Source: Steroidobacter denitrificans (GTDB lineage: Bacteria; Pseudomonadota; Gammaproteobacteria; Steroidobacterales; Steroidobacteraceae). From it: a stretch of 64,000 nt of DNA. The position numbers were made by a program, and so were the translations under genes. Location of the stretch: assembly GCF_001579945.1 (NCBI RefSeq), contig NZ_CP011971.1, positions 496,001 through 560,000 on the forward strand, written 5' to 3'. This document shows, in pieces, positions 34,972 to 44,094 of the stretch (positions are counted from its first letter, which is position 1; each line of letters begins with the position of its first letter). Below the pieces are notes generated by a model. It was not told the origin of the DNA and did not search any database. It was given only the letters and a program-made list of their open reading frames with translations.

Positions 34972-35784
34972 ATGAATACCAAGCCTGACCTGCAGCCTGC
35001 AACAGTCCTGAAGAAGCACTCAATGAGCATCGAGACCAGCATCGAGCAGTTGTCCTCCCGTCTGCAAGCCTTGGTTCAGGACACGCGCGTCGTGCTCGAG
35101 CGTGCTGTCCACGATTACCAGGACGTGGTCTATTCCAACAGCCTGGGTGCGGAAGCCATGGTGCTGACCGACATCATCTGCACATATGTGCCGGACATCG
35201 ACATGTTTACGCTCGATACCGGCCGTCTGCATGATGAGACCCTGGCGCTGCTGGATCGTGTCGAGCGTCGTTATCAGAGGCGCATACAGGTGCTCTATCC
35301 GCAGGCCGAGGCTGTCGAGCAGTATGTGCGCGACCATGGTATCAACGGCTTCTACCAAGGATTCAATGAGCGTCAATCCTGCTGCAACATCCGCAAGATA
35401 GAGCCCTTCAAGCGCGGCATTGCGGGCCGCAAGGCCTGGGTGACAGGCGTACGCCGCGGACAGTCCGCCGAACGCGCGCAGGGCGAGGCCATTTCCTGGG
35501 ACCAGCGCTACGACTTGTGGAAAGTAAGTCCGATGCTGGAGTGGACCGAGGAGGATGTGTGGGCTTATATCCGGGCGCGCAACCTGCCGTACAACGCCTT
35601 GCACGACAAGGGCTTTCCGAGTATCGGCTGCGCGCCATGCACACGGGCGGTGGAACCAGGCGCGGATCCGCGTTCGGGTCGCTGGTGGTGGGAGAATCCG
35701 GAGACACGTGAATGCGGTCTGCAGCCGCGGCGTGTCATTCCGCTGAAGGTCGAGCCGCGCCGCGCGGCAGCCAGCAGCGCCTGA
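34972..35784 (+). CDS. cysH: Adenylyl-sulfate (APS) reductase, assimilatory
   Basis: 270-residue thioredoxin-dependent reductase that makes sulfite from adenylyl sulfate. The pair SCCNIRK and GCAPCTRA (CC...CxxC) supplies four cysteines for a [4Fe-4S] cluster, marking the APS-type rather than PAPS-type enzyme. Other features: YSNSLGAEAMVLTDII (P-loop-like), TGVRRGQSAER and ENPETRECGLQPR with the catalytic cysteine near the C-terminus. ATG 34972 is taken as start; ATG 35023 (MSIETS) is possible. It lies directly before a siroheme-synthase remnant and cysK. Confidence 0.93.
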   Translation: MNTKPDLQPATVLKKHSMSIETSIEQLSSRLQALVQDTRVVLERAVHDYQDVVYSNSLGAEAMVLTDIICTYVPDIDMFTLDTGRLHDETLALLDRVERRYQRRIQVLYPQAEAVEQYVRDHGINGFYQGFNERQSCCNIRKIEPFKRGIAGRKAWVTGVRRGQSAERAQGEAISWDQRYDLWKVSPMLEWTEEDVWAYIRARNLPYNALHDKGFPSIGCAPCTRAVEPGADPRSGRWWWENPETRECGLQPRRVIPLKVEPRRAAASSA

Positions 35785-35802
35785 GGCCGGCCTTCGGCTA
35801 AT

Positions 35803-35922
35803 GCCTGGGTCGCCCGCCAGGCCCGCCTGCGCAATATACCGGTCAATGTCGTGGATGATCGTGAACTGGTGAACGACGTGTTCGCCGCGGTGGACATCAC
35901 CGAAGGGAGACTCATCGTATGA
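35803..35922 (+). pseudogene. Remnant of siroheme synthase (CysG/Met8 domain)
   Basis: The reading frame between cysH and cysK encodes NAWVARQARLRNIPVNVVDD followed by RELVNDVFAAV and ends ITEGRLIV at a TGA that overlaps the cysK ATG (ATGA). The IPVNVVDDREL segment is diagnostic of the precorrin-2 dehydrogenase domain of CysG/Met8 (usually ...IPVNVVDDPxLC). No start codon, NAD site or remaining domain exists, and the cysH stop is in the same frame just upstream. It is best read as debris of a deletion. About 35 residues are recognisable. Confidence 0.6.
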
Positions 35923-37043
35923 GCATCCGCAGCATCGATGCCCCAGGTTGTCGCCATGGTGGGGAAAGACGTATCGAGCAGGGTTTCGCGGGCGCGATCG
36001 GCAACACGCCGCTGATTCGTCTGCGCCGTTTCAGCGCCGATACCGGCTGCGAGATTCTCGGCAAGGCGGAATTCATGAACCCGGGCGGTTCGGTCAAGGA
36101 TCGGGCTGCGCTGGCCATCATTGAGGATGCCGAACGCAACGGACACCTGCTGCCCGGTGGTGCGGTCGTCGAGGGCACGGCAGGCAATACCGGTATCGGG
36201 CTGGCGCATGTCTGTAATGCGCGCGGCTATCGCTGCGTGATCGTGATGCCCGATAACCAGTCGAACGAAAAATACCAGACGATCGAAACACTGGGCGCCG
36301 AGGTACTGCGCGTCAAGGCCGTGCCATACAGCGATCCGAACCATTATCAAAAGATCGCCGGCCGGCTGGCCCTGGAAATCCCGGGCGCGGTGTGGGCGAA
36401 TCAATTCGACAATATCGCCAATCGCAACGTGCACGAGCGCGTGACCGGCCCCGAGATCTGGCAGCAGACCCACGGCAGAATCGACGCGTTCGTTGCCGCA
36501 ACCGGGACCGGTGGCACGCTCGGCGGTATTTCGCGCGCACTGAAGAAGTATCGCAATGACCGCGATGCCGACGTGCGGGTCTACCTGGCGGACCCCCAGG
36601 GCAGTTCGCTGTATCACTGGCGGCGATATGGTGAACTTAAACCGACCGGCTGTGGTTCCATCACCGAAGGCATCGGCATCGGACGCGTCACCGCGAACCT
36701 GGAAGGCTCACCGCTCGACGATGCCGTGCATGTGACCGATATCGAATGCGTACGTACGGTGTATCAATTGCTGCGTGACGAAGGCCTGTTCCTCGGCAGC
36801 ACCAGCGGCGTCAACGTCGCCGCTGCCGTACAAATCGCCCGGCAGCTCGGGCCGGGACATACGATCGTCACGATTCTGTGCGACGGCGGCGCGAAATATC
36901 AGTCACGCTTGTTCAATCGCAAGTGGCTGTCCGGCAAGGGCCTGCTCGATGCGGCTGGACTCGGGGAACCGCTATCGCCGATCATTCAACCTTCCCTTGC
37001 GGAACAACCTCGTGCCGCTCACCCGACAAGACTCAGTGCTTGA
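35919..37043 (+). CDS. cysK: Cysteine synthase (O-acetylserine sulfhydrylase)
   Basis: 374-residue PLP enzyme that makes cysteine from O-acetylserine and sulfide. PLP lysine in NPGGSVKDRAAL, substrate loop VEGTAGNTGIGLAHVCNARG, PLP-phosphate loop ATGTGGTLGGIS and C-terminal GSTSGVNVAAA. It is ~50 residues longer than CysK of enterobacteria, with a basic N-terminus and a tail beyond FNRKWLSGKG. In that respect it is closer to the cystathionine-beta-synthase-like cysteine synthases. The ribosome site (GAAGGGA) lies inside the upstream remnant. It completes the cysH-cysK pair. Confidence 0.9.
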   Translation: MSIRSIDAPGCRHGGERRIEQGFAGAIGNTPLIRLRRFSADTGCEILGKAEFMNPGGSVKDRAALAIIEDAERNGHLLPGGAVVEGTAGNTGIGLAHVCNARGYRCVIVMPDNQSNEKYQTIETLGAEVLRVKAVPYSDPNHYQKIAGRLALEIPGAVWANQFDNIANRNVHERVTGPEIWQQTHGRIDAFVAATGTGGTLGGISRALKKYRNDRDADVRVYLADPQGSSLYHWRRYGELKPTGCGSITEGIGIGRVTANLEGSPLDDAVHVTDIECVRTVYQLLRDEGLFLGSTSGVNVAAAVQIARQLGPGHTIVTILCDGGAKYQSRLFNRKWLSGKGLLDAAGLGEPLSPIIQPSLAEQPRAAHPTRLSA

Positions 37044-37117
37044 GTTGGAGCGGCATCCGTTGTGGACCGGCGTGATCATCGCCGGCAATTGCAGGTGCGG
37101 CACGGAGGAGCGGTGTC

Positions 37118-38131
37118 GTGAATATGTATCGACCCGAGTTCGCCGTTCTGGGTGCCGGTGCGATCGGCTCCATCCTGGGAGCGCACTTGGCGCGTGCGGG
37201 ACATTCCGTGGTGATGCTGGCGCGCGGCCGGCGGGCGGCACAGGTGCGCAACGCAGGCTTGTGCCTCAAGGGATTATCCGACTTTCGCATCCAGGTACCG
37301 GTGCTGGAGGATGCCTCGCGGCTGGCGGGTGCGCAGGTCTTGATCGTGGCGATGAAGACCATGGGGACGCGGGAGGCGCTCGAGCCTTTGCGCGGCGCGC
37401 AGGTGGATGCAGCGTTCTCGATTCAGAACGGGCTGTGGAAGAACGATCAGCTGGTGCAGGTTTTCGGCGCAGACAAAGTGCTGGGATCCTTGGCGAACAC
37501 CAGTGGAGAGTTGTTGCCGTCGGGTGAGGTGCTGTTCACTCGCAATGTAAACGTGCTGGTGGGGGAGCCGGCCGGCGGCGACAGCGCGCGTGCCCAACAT
37601 ATCGCCGCGACGATCGACGCGGCGGGTGTGCGCGCGGCCGCGGTGCCGGACATCCTGGCGCGGGAATGGACCAAGTTCGTGGGCTGGGTCGGTCTGATGT
37701 CGATGGCGGTCACGACCCGTTGTGTGACCTGGCGGTATTTGAGCGATCCGGATTGCGCCATTGTGCTGGTGAGGCTGGTACGCGAGATGCTGCAACTGGC
37801 TCGTGCATCGGGGATTCGGCCGGGCGACGAGAAATCACTGCTGCCGCTGCGCATGATCGTGGAGGGCACGGAGCAGCAGGCCATTGCCGCCGTGATCGAG
37901 GCCGGCAGGCATTTCAAGCAGGATGCACCCGAACATCGCATGTCGGCATTGCAGGATCTACAGGCTGGACGGGCGCTGGAGATCGACGAGACCTTGGGCG
38001 ATGCGGTGCGCAGGGCGCAGGACTTGAATCTGTCCTTGCCGCTGCTGGAGGCCATTTATCATCTGGTTGCGGCATTGGATCGCACCGCCCGAGCACATGC
38101 AGCGGCGAAACCGGCGGTGACTCTGGCCTGA
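37118..38131 (+). CDS. panE: 2-dehydropantoate 2-reductase family (PanE/ApbA)
   Basis: 337-residue NADPH enzyme expected to reduce ketopantoate to pantoate for coenzyme A synthesis. Nucleotide motif VLGAGAIGSILGAHLARAGH, then NGLWKNDQL and the catalytic-lysine region REWTKFVGWVGLMSMAVTTR, with C-terminal HRMSALQDLQAGRALEIDE (typical S-x-x-x-D and E). GTG 37118 is chosen because GGAGGAG stands 7 nt upstream; ATG 37124 is the alternative. Several paralogues of this family act on other 2-oxoacids, so pantoate synthesis is probable, not certain. Confidence 0.82.
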   Translation: MNMYRPEFAVLGAGAIGSILGAHLARAGHSVVMLARGRRAAQVRNAGLCLKGLSDFRIQVPVLEDASRLAGAQVLIVAMKTMGTREALEPLRGAQVDAAFSIQNGLWKNDQLVQVFGADKVLGSLANTSGELLPSGEVLFTRNVNVLVGEPAGGDSARAQHIAATIDAAGVRAAAVPDILAREWTKFVGWVGLMSMAVTTRCVTWRYLSDPDCAIVLVRLVREMLQLARASGIRPGDEKSLLPLRMIVEGTEQQAIAAVIEAGRHFKQDAPEHRMSALQDLQAGRALEIDETLGDAVRRAQDLNLSLPLLEAIYHLVAALDRTARAHAAAKPAVTLA

Positions 38132-38157
38132 TCCGGATACGCCTTTGCGTTAGCTTC

Positions 38158-39582
38158 TCAACAGTCTTGGAGGATCTTGCCCGGATTCATGATCCTTCCG
38201 GGATCGAGTGTCCGCTTGAGACTGCGCATGAGTTCCACGGCCACGGGATTCTTGTAGCGCAGCAACTCATCACGCTTGAGCTGGCCGATGCCATGCTCGG
38301 CACTGAAACTGCCGGCGTAGGCGGCGATCAGATCGTGCACGCTGCGCTGGATGTCGGCGGCATGCCGCAGGAGATCATCGTCGGCATTGCCGCCGGGACC
38401 GGATACGTTGAAATGCAGGTTGCCGTCGCCGAGATGGCCATAAGCCACGATGCGGCCCTCGGGGGCGATCCGCGTGATCCGCTCCGAGGCCTCGGTGATG
38501 AAGCGCGGCAATTCGCTCGTGGGCACGGAAATATCGTGCTTGATGCTCACGCCTTCGCGACGCTGGGCTGCCGGTATGGATTCGCGGATGCGCCAGAATA
38601 TCTCGCGCTGGGTTTCGTTGGCCGCGACGACGGTATCCAGTGGCGCGGCTGCGTCCAGGACAGCGAGCAGTTCGGTATCGATGGCCGCGCGCACCTCCGG
38701 ATCACGCCAGTGGATGCCGATCTCCAGCAGCACATACCAGGGATAAGCCTGGGCGAAGGGGTCGGTGAGAGGAGGGATGTGCCGGCAGACCAGTTCCAGG
38801 GCGATGCGCGGCATCAATTCGAATGTCGATACCGCATCGCCGCTGGTGCTGCGAAGTTTCGACAGAAGCTCCACCGCGGCTTGCGGATCCGCCACCGCGA
38901 CCAGCGCGGTGAAGTGGCCGGCGGGACGTGCATACAATTTGCATGTGGCAGCCGTGATGACGCCCAAGGTGCCTTCCGCACCGATGAACAGGTCGCGCAG
39001 GTCGTAGCCGGTATTGTTCTTGCGCAGCGGCGCAAGCTCCTCGAGCAGACGGCCGTCGGGCAGCACCACTTCCAGGCCCAGCACCAAGTCACGCATCATC
39101 CCATAGCGCAGCACCGCGGTGCCGCCGGCATTCGTGGACAGGTTGCCGCCGAGTTGGCAGGAGCCTTCCGAACCCAGACTCAGTGGAAACAGACGATCGA
39201 CGGAGGCTGCCGCCGCCTGCACATCAGCCAGCACACAACCCGCCTCGGCAATGAGGATGCCGTTCTGTGGATCCAGGGAGCGTATGCGCCGCATCCGGGA
39301 CATCGACAGCACGATCTGGGAGCCGTCGGCGGAGGGCGTCGCGGCGCCGCAGTAACCGGTATTGCCGCCCACCGGCACGACGCCGATACCATGCTCATTG
39401 CATAGCCGCATGATCGCGCGGACCTGGGCGGTGTCATCGGGGCGCAGTACCAGGGGTGTCGCACCACGGTAGAGCCCGCGATGATCGATCAGGAAAGGCT
39501 CCAGATCCTCCTGCCGGTCGTAATAGCCGTGCGCGCCCACGATCTCGCGGAGCCGATCGAGCATGGCGCAGTTCACGCGCAT
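38158..39582 (-). CDS. FAD-linked 2-hydroxyacid dehydrogenase (GlcD-like)
   Basis: 474-residue FAD-binding PCMH-type oxidoreductase resembling D-lactate, glycolate or D-2-hydroxyglutarate dehydrogenases. FAD domain: GVVPVGGNTGYCGAATPSAD and GSEGSCQLGGNLSTNAGG; FAD-oxidase C domain: IVAYGHLGDGNLHFNVSGPG and SFSAEHGIGQLKRDELLRYK. Substrate is not determinable. ATG 39582 is 4 bp after the htpX stop, suggesting co-transcription; ATG 39564 is an equally possible start. Confidence 0.87.
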   Translation of the reverse strand: MRVNCAMLDRLREIVGAHGYYDRQEDLEPFLIDHRGLYRGATPLVLRPDDTAQVRAIMRLCNEHGIGVVPVGGNTGYCGAATPSADGSQIVLSMSRMRRIRSLDPQNGILIAEAGCVLADVQAAAASVDRLFPLSLGSEGSCQLGGNLSTNAGGTAVLRYGMMRDLVLGLEVVLPDGRLLEELAPLRKNNTGYDLRDLFIGAEGTLGVITAATCKLYARPAGHFTALVAVADPQAAVELLSKLRSTSGDAVSTFELMPRIALELVCRHIPPLTDPFAQAYPWYVLLEIGIHWRDPEVRAAIDTELLAVLDAAAPLDTVVAANETQREIFWRIRESIPAAQRREGVSIKHDISVPTSELPRFITEASERITRIAPEGRIVAYGHLGDGNLHFNVSGPGGNADDDLLRHAADIQRSVHDLIAAYAGSFSAEHGIGQLKRDELLRYKNPVAVELMRSLKRTLDPGRIMNPGKILQDC

Positions 39583-39586
39583 TGCA

Positions 39587-40465
39587 TCATTGTGCTCGCA
39601 GTGCCGCGATGCGTTCCTCCAGCGGCGGATGGGTCATGAACAACCGCTTCAGCCCATGGCCCAGCGAGCCGCTGATACCGAATGCAGCCATCTGTTCGGG
39701 CAATGGGCCAGGATGCTTCTGACGCAGACGCTCCAGTGCGCCGATCATTGCCTCACGGCCGGCCAGATGCGCTCCGCCGGCATCCGCGCGGAATTCGCGA
39801 TGCCGCGAAAACCACATGACGATCATGCTGGCGAGAATGCCCAGCACCAGTTGCGCGATGATGACGGTGATCAGGAAAGCCGGGCCATGGCCACGCTCGG
39901 TCTTGAAGACCATGCGGTCGATGGTATGGCCGATGACGCGCGACAAAAAAATCACGAAGGTATTTACGACACCCTGGATCAAGGTCAGGGTCACCATGTC
40001 GCCATTGGCAACGTGGCTGATCTCATGGCCCAGCACGGCCTCGGCTTCGTGCCGGGTCATGCCGTTGAGCAGGCCGCTGCTGACGGCGACCAGGGCGTTA
40101 TTGCGGCGGGCACCGGTGGCAAAGGCATTCATTTCCGGCGTATCGAAGATACCGACCTCCGGCATGTCGATACCGGCCGCCTGCGCCTGGCGGCGCACGG
40201 TCTCCATCAACCAATTTTCCGTGGCGTTGCGCGGCTGGTCGATGAGACGCACGCCCATGGTGCGCTTGGCCATGAATTTGGAGAGTGCCAGGGAGATCAG
40301 CGAGCCGCCGAAGCCCAGTACGGCCGAGAACACCAGCAAGGAGTTCATGTCCAGGCCGACACCCTGGGTGTCCAGGATGCTGTCGATCCCCAGCAGGCGC
40401 AGTGTCACGCTGAGCACCAGCAGGATTGCCACGTTCGTGGCAAGGAATAGAAAAATGCGTTTCAT
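39587..40465 (-). CDS. htpX: Membrane zinc protease HtpX
   Basis: 292-residue inner-membrane metalloprotease for quality control of membrane proteins. Start ATG 40465 ([20 protein letters not shown]). Zinc motif [12 protein letters not shown] with the third ligand in [17 protein letters not shown]; four hydrophobic helices. The end, [12 protein letters not shown], is the HtpX signature. A possible -10 (TAGAAT) lies at 40506-40511 on the minus strand inside an inverted repeat. No clear heat-shock promoter was found. Confidence 0.96.
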   Translation of the reverse strand: MKRIFLFLATNVAILLVLSVTLRLLGIDSILDTQGVGLDMNSLLVFSAVLGFGGSLISLALSKFMAKRTMGVRLIDQPRNATENWLMETVRRQAQAAGIDMPEVGIFDTPEMNAFATGARRNNALVAVSSGLLNGMTRHEAEAVLGHEISHVANGDMVTLTLIQGVVNTFVIFLSRVIGHTIDRMVFKTERGHGPAFLITVIIAQLVLGILASMIVMWFSRHREFRADAGGAHLAGREAMIGALERLRQKHPGPLPEQMAAFGISGSLGHGLKRLFMTHPPLEERIAALRAQ

Positions 40466-40677
40466 CAGGACTCCGGCCGCAGATGACGGCGAATCTGTCC
40501 GCTGCATTCTATCGAAAACGAAATTTTCAATACCCCGGCGCTCCCGGGCCGGGAGACAGGTGAAACAGGGCGAAGTGAATGCAGGGGGCGCCGGGGAAGC
40601 CGCAGGCGCCCGGCACCGATGCGGCTCAGCGGCGCCGATCCGGAAGGCTGCCGGCGGCGTTTGGTGAACAGGAGCTT

Positions 40678-41010
40678 TCAGGTATCGTTGTTATCGTCGT
40701 AATCGTCATCCTCGTCGTCGAGGTCGTCATCCTCGTCGTCGTCCCAGTCGTCCTCATCGTCTTCTTCGTCCTCGTCCCAATCGTCGTCATCCTGATCATC
40801 CTCGTCATCGCTGGCCCAGCCCTCCGGCTCGTCGGCATGTTCGAGGTCGAGTTCGTGCCAGGTATCGAGATCGATGGCCTCGATATCACCGTTCTCGTAT
40901 TGGATCTCGACAATTTCCTCGTCCGGATCGACGGACAGCACCTTGAAGATCTCATTCTCCTCGAGATCCTCATACCACTGCCCCTTCACCGGATCGTAGT
41001 CTCTAGCCAC
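40678..41010 (-). CDS. Small acidic protein with Asp-rich tail
   Basis: 110-residue cytoplasmic protein. The first ~65 residues form a compact domain ([20 protein letters not shown], then [20 protein letters not shown]) found as a small conserved protein in gammaproteobacteria, possibly DUF6763. The last ~45 residues are almost only Asp and Glu with occasional Trp, encoded by repeated GAC/GAT/GAG codons. Such a tail could chelate cations, mimic nucleic acid or result from slippage. Function is unknown. It lies between htpX and proB (opposite strand). Confidence 0.8.
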   Translation of the reverse strand: MARDYDPVKGQWYEDLEENEIFKVLSVDPDEEIVEIQYENGDIEAIDLDTWHELDLEHADEPEGWASDDEDDQDDDDWDEDEEDDEDDWDDDEDDDLDDEDDDYDDNNDT

Positions 41011-41138
41011 GCAAGCACCTCAGACGACAAGGGAACCGGCACAGGGCCGGAACGAATTCGGAAAGAATATTAGGGACATTCTTGGTGACTGCCAAGCGCC
41101 CGCGTTACGCTTGCGCCCCCTTACTTCATTTTCGGATC

Positions 41139-42287
41139 ATGACAACGACGGAGTCCACCCGTTACGCCGCTCCCTTGCTGGGTGCGCAGCGCATCATCGT
41201 CAAGGTCGGTTCGGCGCTGCTGGTGTGCAGTGACACGGGTTCCCTGAACGAACCCTGGCTGCGCAGCTTGGCCGCCGACATCGCCGCACTGCGCCTGCGG
41301 GGGCAGGAGGTTCTGCTGGTGTCCTCCGGCGCAGTTGCCCTGGGACGTCAACCCCTGGGCCTGCCGGCCGGCAAGCTGAAACTGCAGGAGAAGCAGGCGG
41401 CTGCATCCGTGGGACAGATCCGGCTTGCCCACGCCTGGAAGGAGGCCCTGGAGAGGCATCCCTTGAAAGTGGCCCAGATCCTGCTGACCTTGGGCGATAC
41501 GGAGGAGCGGCGCCGCTATCTGAATGCCCGCAGTACGCTGGAAACCCTGCTGCGCCTGGGCGCCATACCCGTCATCAACGAGAACGATACCGTTGCCACC
41601 GCGGAAATCCGCTACGGCGATAATGATCGTCTGGCTGCGCGGGTGGCGCAAATGGTCAGCGCCGACTGCCTGGTCCTATTGTCCGATGTCGACGGGTTGT
41701 ACACGGCGGATCCTGCGCGTGTTGCCGATGCCCGCTTCATTCCGGAAATTCATGCCATTACGCCTGAAATCGAGCGAATGGCGGGCGGCTCGAATTCAGC
41801 AACGGGGACCGGCGGCATGGCAACCAAGATCGCGGCGGCCAAGATCGCCGTGGCAGCCGGGTGCCATATGGCGGTGGCGCTGGGCCGCGAGATGCATCCC
41901 TTGCAGCGGCTCGAAGCAGGGGCGCGCTGCAGTTGGTTCTATCCTTCCGCCACGCCGGCGACGGTACGCAAGCAATGGATCGCAGGTTCCCTGCAGCCGG
42001 CCGGGGAGCTGTGCGTGGATCCGGGAGCCGTCGTGGCGCTCAGGCATGGCAAAAGCCTGCTGCCGGCCGGCGTCTTGCAGGTCAGCGGAGATTTTCAGCG
42101 CGGCGATGCCTTGATCGTGCGCGATACGCAGGGCAAGGAGATCGCCCGCGGCCTGTCGGCTTATTCCAGCGCCGATGCCATACGCCTGCGGGGGCGCCGC
42201 TCCCAGGAGATCGAGGCGCTGCTGGGATTTCAGGGCCGCGATGAAATCATTCACCGCGACGATCTGGTGCTGACGGCGAGGGGCTGA
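41139..42287 (+). CDS. proB: Glutamate 5-kinase
   Basis: 382-residue first enzyme of proline synthesis, phosphorylating glutamate. The amino-acid kinase domain (to ~265) has [52 protein letters not shown]-terminal PUA domain follows ([20 protein letters not shown]). ATG 41139 is preferred over GTG 41082, which adds 19 unconserved residues. proA is 0.5 kb downstream on the same strand, separated by a small opposite-strand gene. Confidence 0.95.
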   Translation: MTTTESTRYAAPLLGAQRIIVKVGSALLVCSDTGSLNEPWLRSLAADIAALRLRGQEVLLVSSGAVALGRQPLGLPAGKLKLQEKQAAASVGQIRLAHAWKEALERHPLKVAQILLTLGDTEERRRYLNARSTLETLLRLGAIPVINENDTVATAEIRYGDNDRLAARVAQMVSADCLVLLSDVDGLYTADPARVADARFIPEIHAITPEIERMAGGSNSATGTGGMATKIAAAKIAVAAGCHMAVALGREMHPLQRLEAGARCSWFYPSATPATVRKQWIAGSLQPAGELCVDPGAVVALRHGKSLLPAGVLQVSGDFQRGDALIVRDTQGKEIARGLSAYSSADAIRLRGRRSQEIEALLGFQGRDEIIHRDDLVLTARG

Positions 42288-42313
42288 CGGCGTTTTGAGG
42301 CGGGGCCTGGCGT

Positions 42314-42577
42314 TCAGCGGCGGTTGGCGGGAATATCAACGTAGCGCGAGGCCGGTGGATCACTGGCCGGATAGGTGCCCTTGAGCGAATCATCGATCGC
42401 CCGTTCCCGTATGGCCTGCGGGTATTTCACTCGCCGGCGCCGGACGATGCCGCACCAGGCCGGCGCGGCGAGCAGGGCGAACGCGCCGACCAGAGCCAGA
42501 TCCCACAGTAGGCTTCGGCCCCGATCGCAAGCGGCGTTCCGATGACGATTTTTCTTTGCGTACGCCGACCCGTACAT
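42314..42577 (-). CDS. Small single-pass membrane protein, conserved tail
   Basis: 87-residue protein on the opposite strand between proB and proA. ATG 42577 follows AGGAG. A basic N-terminus leads to one helix (WDLALVGAFALLAAPAWCGI) and a charged tail ending DDSLKGTYPASDPPASRYVD. The FPASDPPA-type tail recurs in small proteobacterial proteins of unknown function. It breaks up the proB-proA pair, which usually are adjacent. Confidence 0.65.
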   Translation of the reverse strand: MYGSAYAKKNRHRNAACDRGRSLLWDLALVGAFALLAAPAWCGIVRRRRVKYPQAIRERAIDDSLKGTYPASDPPASRYVDIPANRR

Positions 42578-42810
42578 CGATATTTCTCCTGCAATCAAGT
42601 TGATTCCAGCGGGTGCCCGGCGTCCAGGTCCGCCGCCGATCAGACGGCGTGGGTTTTGGCGGGCTGCACGAGACAGACGCACCCGGCCCGCATCCGGTTC
42701 CCCTTGCGAAGCATTGTGGCATGTCTGTCGCCAATGCACAGCTCACCGGCTCGGGTCCGGGCGAGTCGCGCTAGAATGTTTTCGTGGACACTCTTTCTTC
42801 GAGTCCGAAT

Positions 42811-44094
42811 ATGATTTCTTCTTCAGATGGGGTAGCCGGCGCAGAGCTGGCCGGACAGATGGACGCCTTGGGCCGGGCCGCCGTACAAGCGGCCCGTCTG
42901 CTGGCGCGGGCAAGCTCGGCCAGCAAGGATGCGGCGCTTCTGGGCGCAGCCGCGGCTGTTCGGGCGCAGCGCGACGATATCCTGGCAGCGAATGCACTGG
43001 ATCTGCGCCAGGCCGGCGAACGCGGCTTGTCCGCGGCCCTGCTCGACCGTCTCGCCCTGGACGATAAGCGGGTGGAAGCGATGGCTCGCGGCATCGAGGA
43101 GATTGCCGCGCTCGCCGATCCGGTGGGCACCGTCATGGCTTCCTGGGAACGACCCAATGGTCTGCGCATCGCGCGAGTGCGTGTCCCCCTCGGCGTCATC
43201 GGTATCATTTACGAGAGTCGTCCGAATGTGACCGCCGACGCCGGCGCGTTGTGCCTGAAGTCCGGCAATGCGGTGATTCTGCGCGGCGGCAGCGAAAGCA
43301 GCCACTCCAGCCGCGCGATTCACGCCTGTCTGGTGAGCGGCCTGCGTGAGGCGGGCCTGCCTGAGGCAGCCATTCAGCGGGTCCCCACGACCGACCGGGC
43401 CGCGGTCGGTCTGCTGCTGTCCGGCATGACGCAGTACATCGATGTCCTGGTTCCGCGCGGAGGGCGCAGCCTCGTCGAGCGCGTACAGCGCGAGGCGCGC
43501 GTGCCCGTGATCGGCCATCTGGAAGGCAATTGTCATGTCTACGTCGATCGTGATGCCGATGCGGATATGGCCCGCGAGGTGGTGTTGAACGCCAAGATGC
43601 GGCGCACCGGCATCTGCGGTGCGGCAGAGACGGTGTTATTCGATCGCGATTGTCCCGCCGCCGCGGGCGTGGTGGCCGCGCTCCTGGAAGCGGGCTGCGA
43701 AGTACGCGGCGATGAAGCGGTGCAGGCGCTGGATGCCCGGGTGGTCGCCGCGAACGAACAGGACTGGATGACGGAATACCTGGCACCGATCATCGCCGCA
43801 CGCGTGGTGGATACGGTGGAGGGGGCCATGGCGCATATCGAACGTTATGGTTCCGGTCATACCGAATCCATCGTGACCGGCAATCCGCAGACCGCCGAAC
43901 GCTTCCTGGCGGGCGTCGACAGCGCGATCGTGCTGCACAATGCATCCACGCAGTTCGCGGACGGCGGGGAGTTCGGCATGGGTGCGGAGATCGGCATATC
44001 CACCGACAAGTTTCATGCACGCGGGCCGGTGGGCGTCGAGCAGCTGACCAGTTATAAATACGTCGTCCACGGCAGCGGGCAACTCAGGCCGTGA
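42811..44094 (+). CDS. proA: Gamma-glutamyl phosphate reductase
   Basis: 427-residue NADPH enzyme that reduces gamma-glutamyl phosphate to the semialdehyde in proline synthesis. The catalytic cysteine is in [18 protein letters not shown]; other family segments are [20 protein letters not shown] and [23 protein letters not shown] 42811 is chosen because a -10-like TAGAAT (42773-42778) would leave a short leader; GTG 42784 (9 residues longer) is possible. Its stop overlaps the next start (GTGA). Confidence 0.95.
   Translation: MISSSDGVAGAELAGQMDALGRAAVQAARLLARASSASKDAALLGAAAAVRAQRDDILAANALDLRQAGERGLSAALLDRLALDDKRVEAMARGIEEIAALADPVGTVMASWERPNGLRIARVRVPLGVIGIIYESRPNVTADAGALCLKSGNAVILRGGSESSHSSRAIHACLVSGLREAGLPEAAIQRVPTTDRAAVGLLLSGMTQYIDVLVPRGGRSLVERVQREARVPVIGHLEGNCHVYVDRDADADMAREVVLNAKMRRTGICGAAETVLFDRDCPAAAGVVAALLEAGCEVRGDEAVQALDARVVAANEQDWMTEYLAPIIAARVVDTVEGAMAHIERYGSGHTESIVTGNPQTAERFLAGVDSAIVLHNASTQFADGGEFGMGAEIGISTDKFHARGPVGVEQLTSYKYVVHGSGQLRP

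Noticed and set aside
40466-40520. Sigma-32 heat-shock promoter for htpX
   Set aside because: TTGAAA is present but no CCCATnT-like -10 follows at the right spacing.
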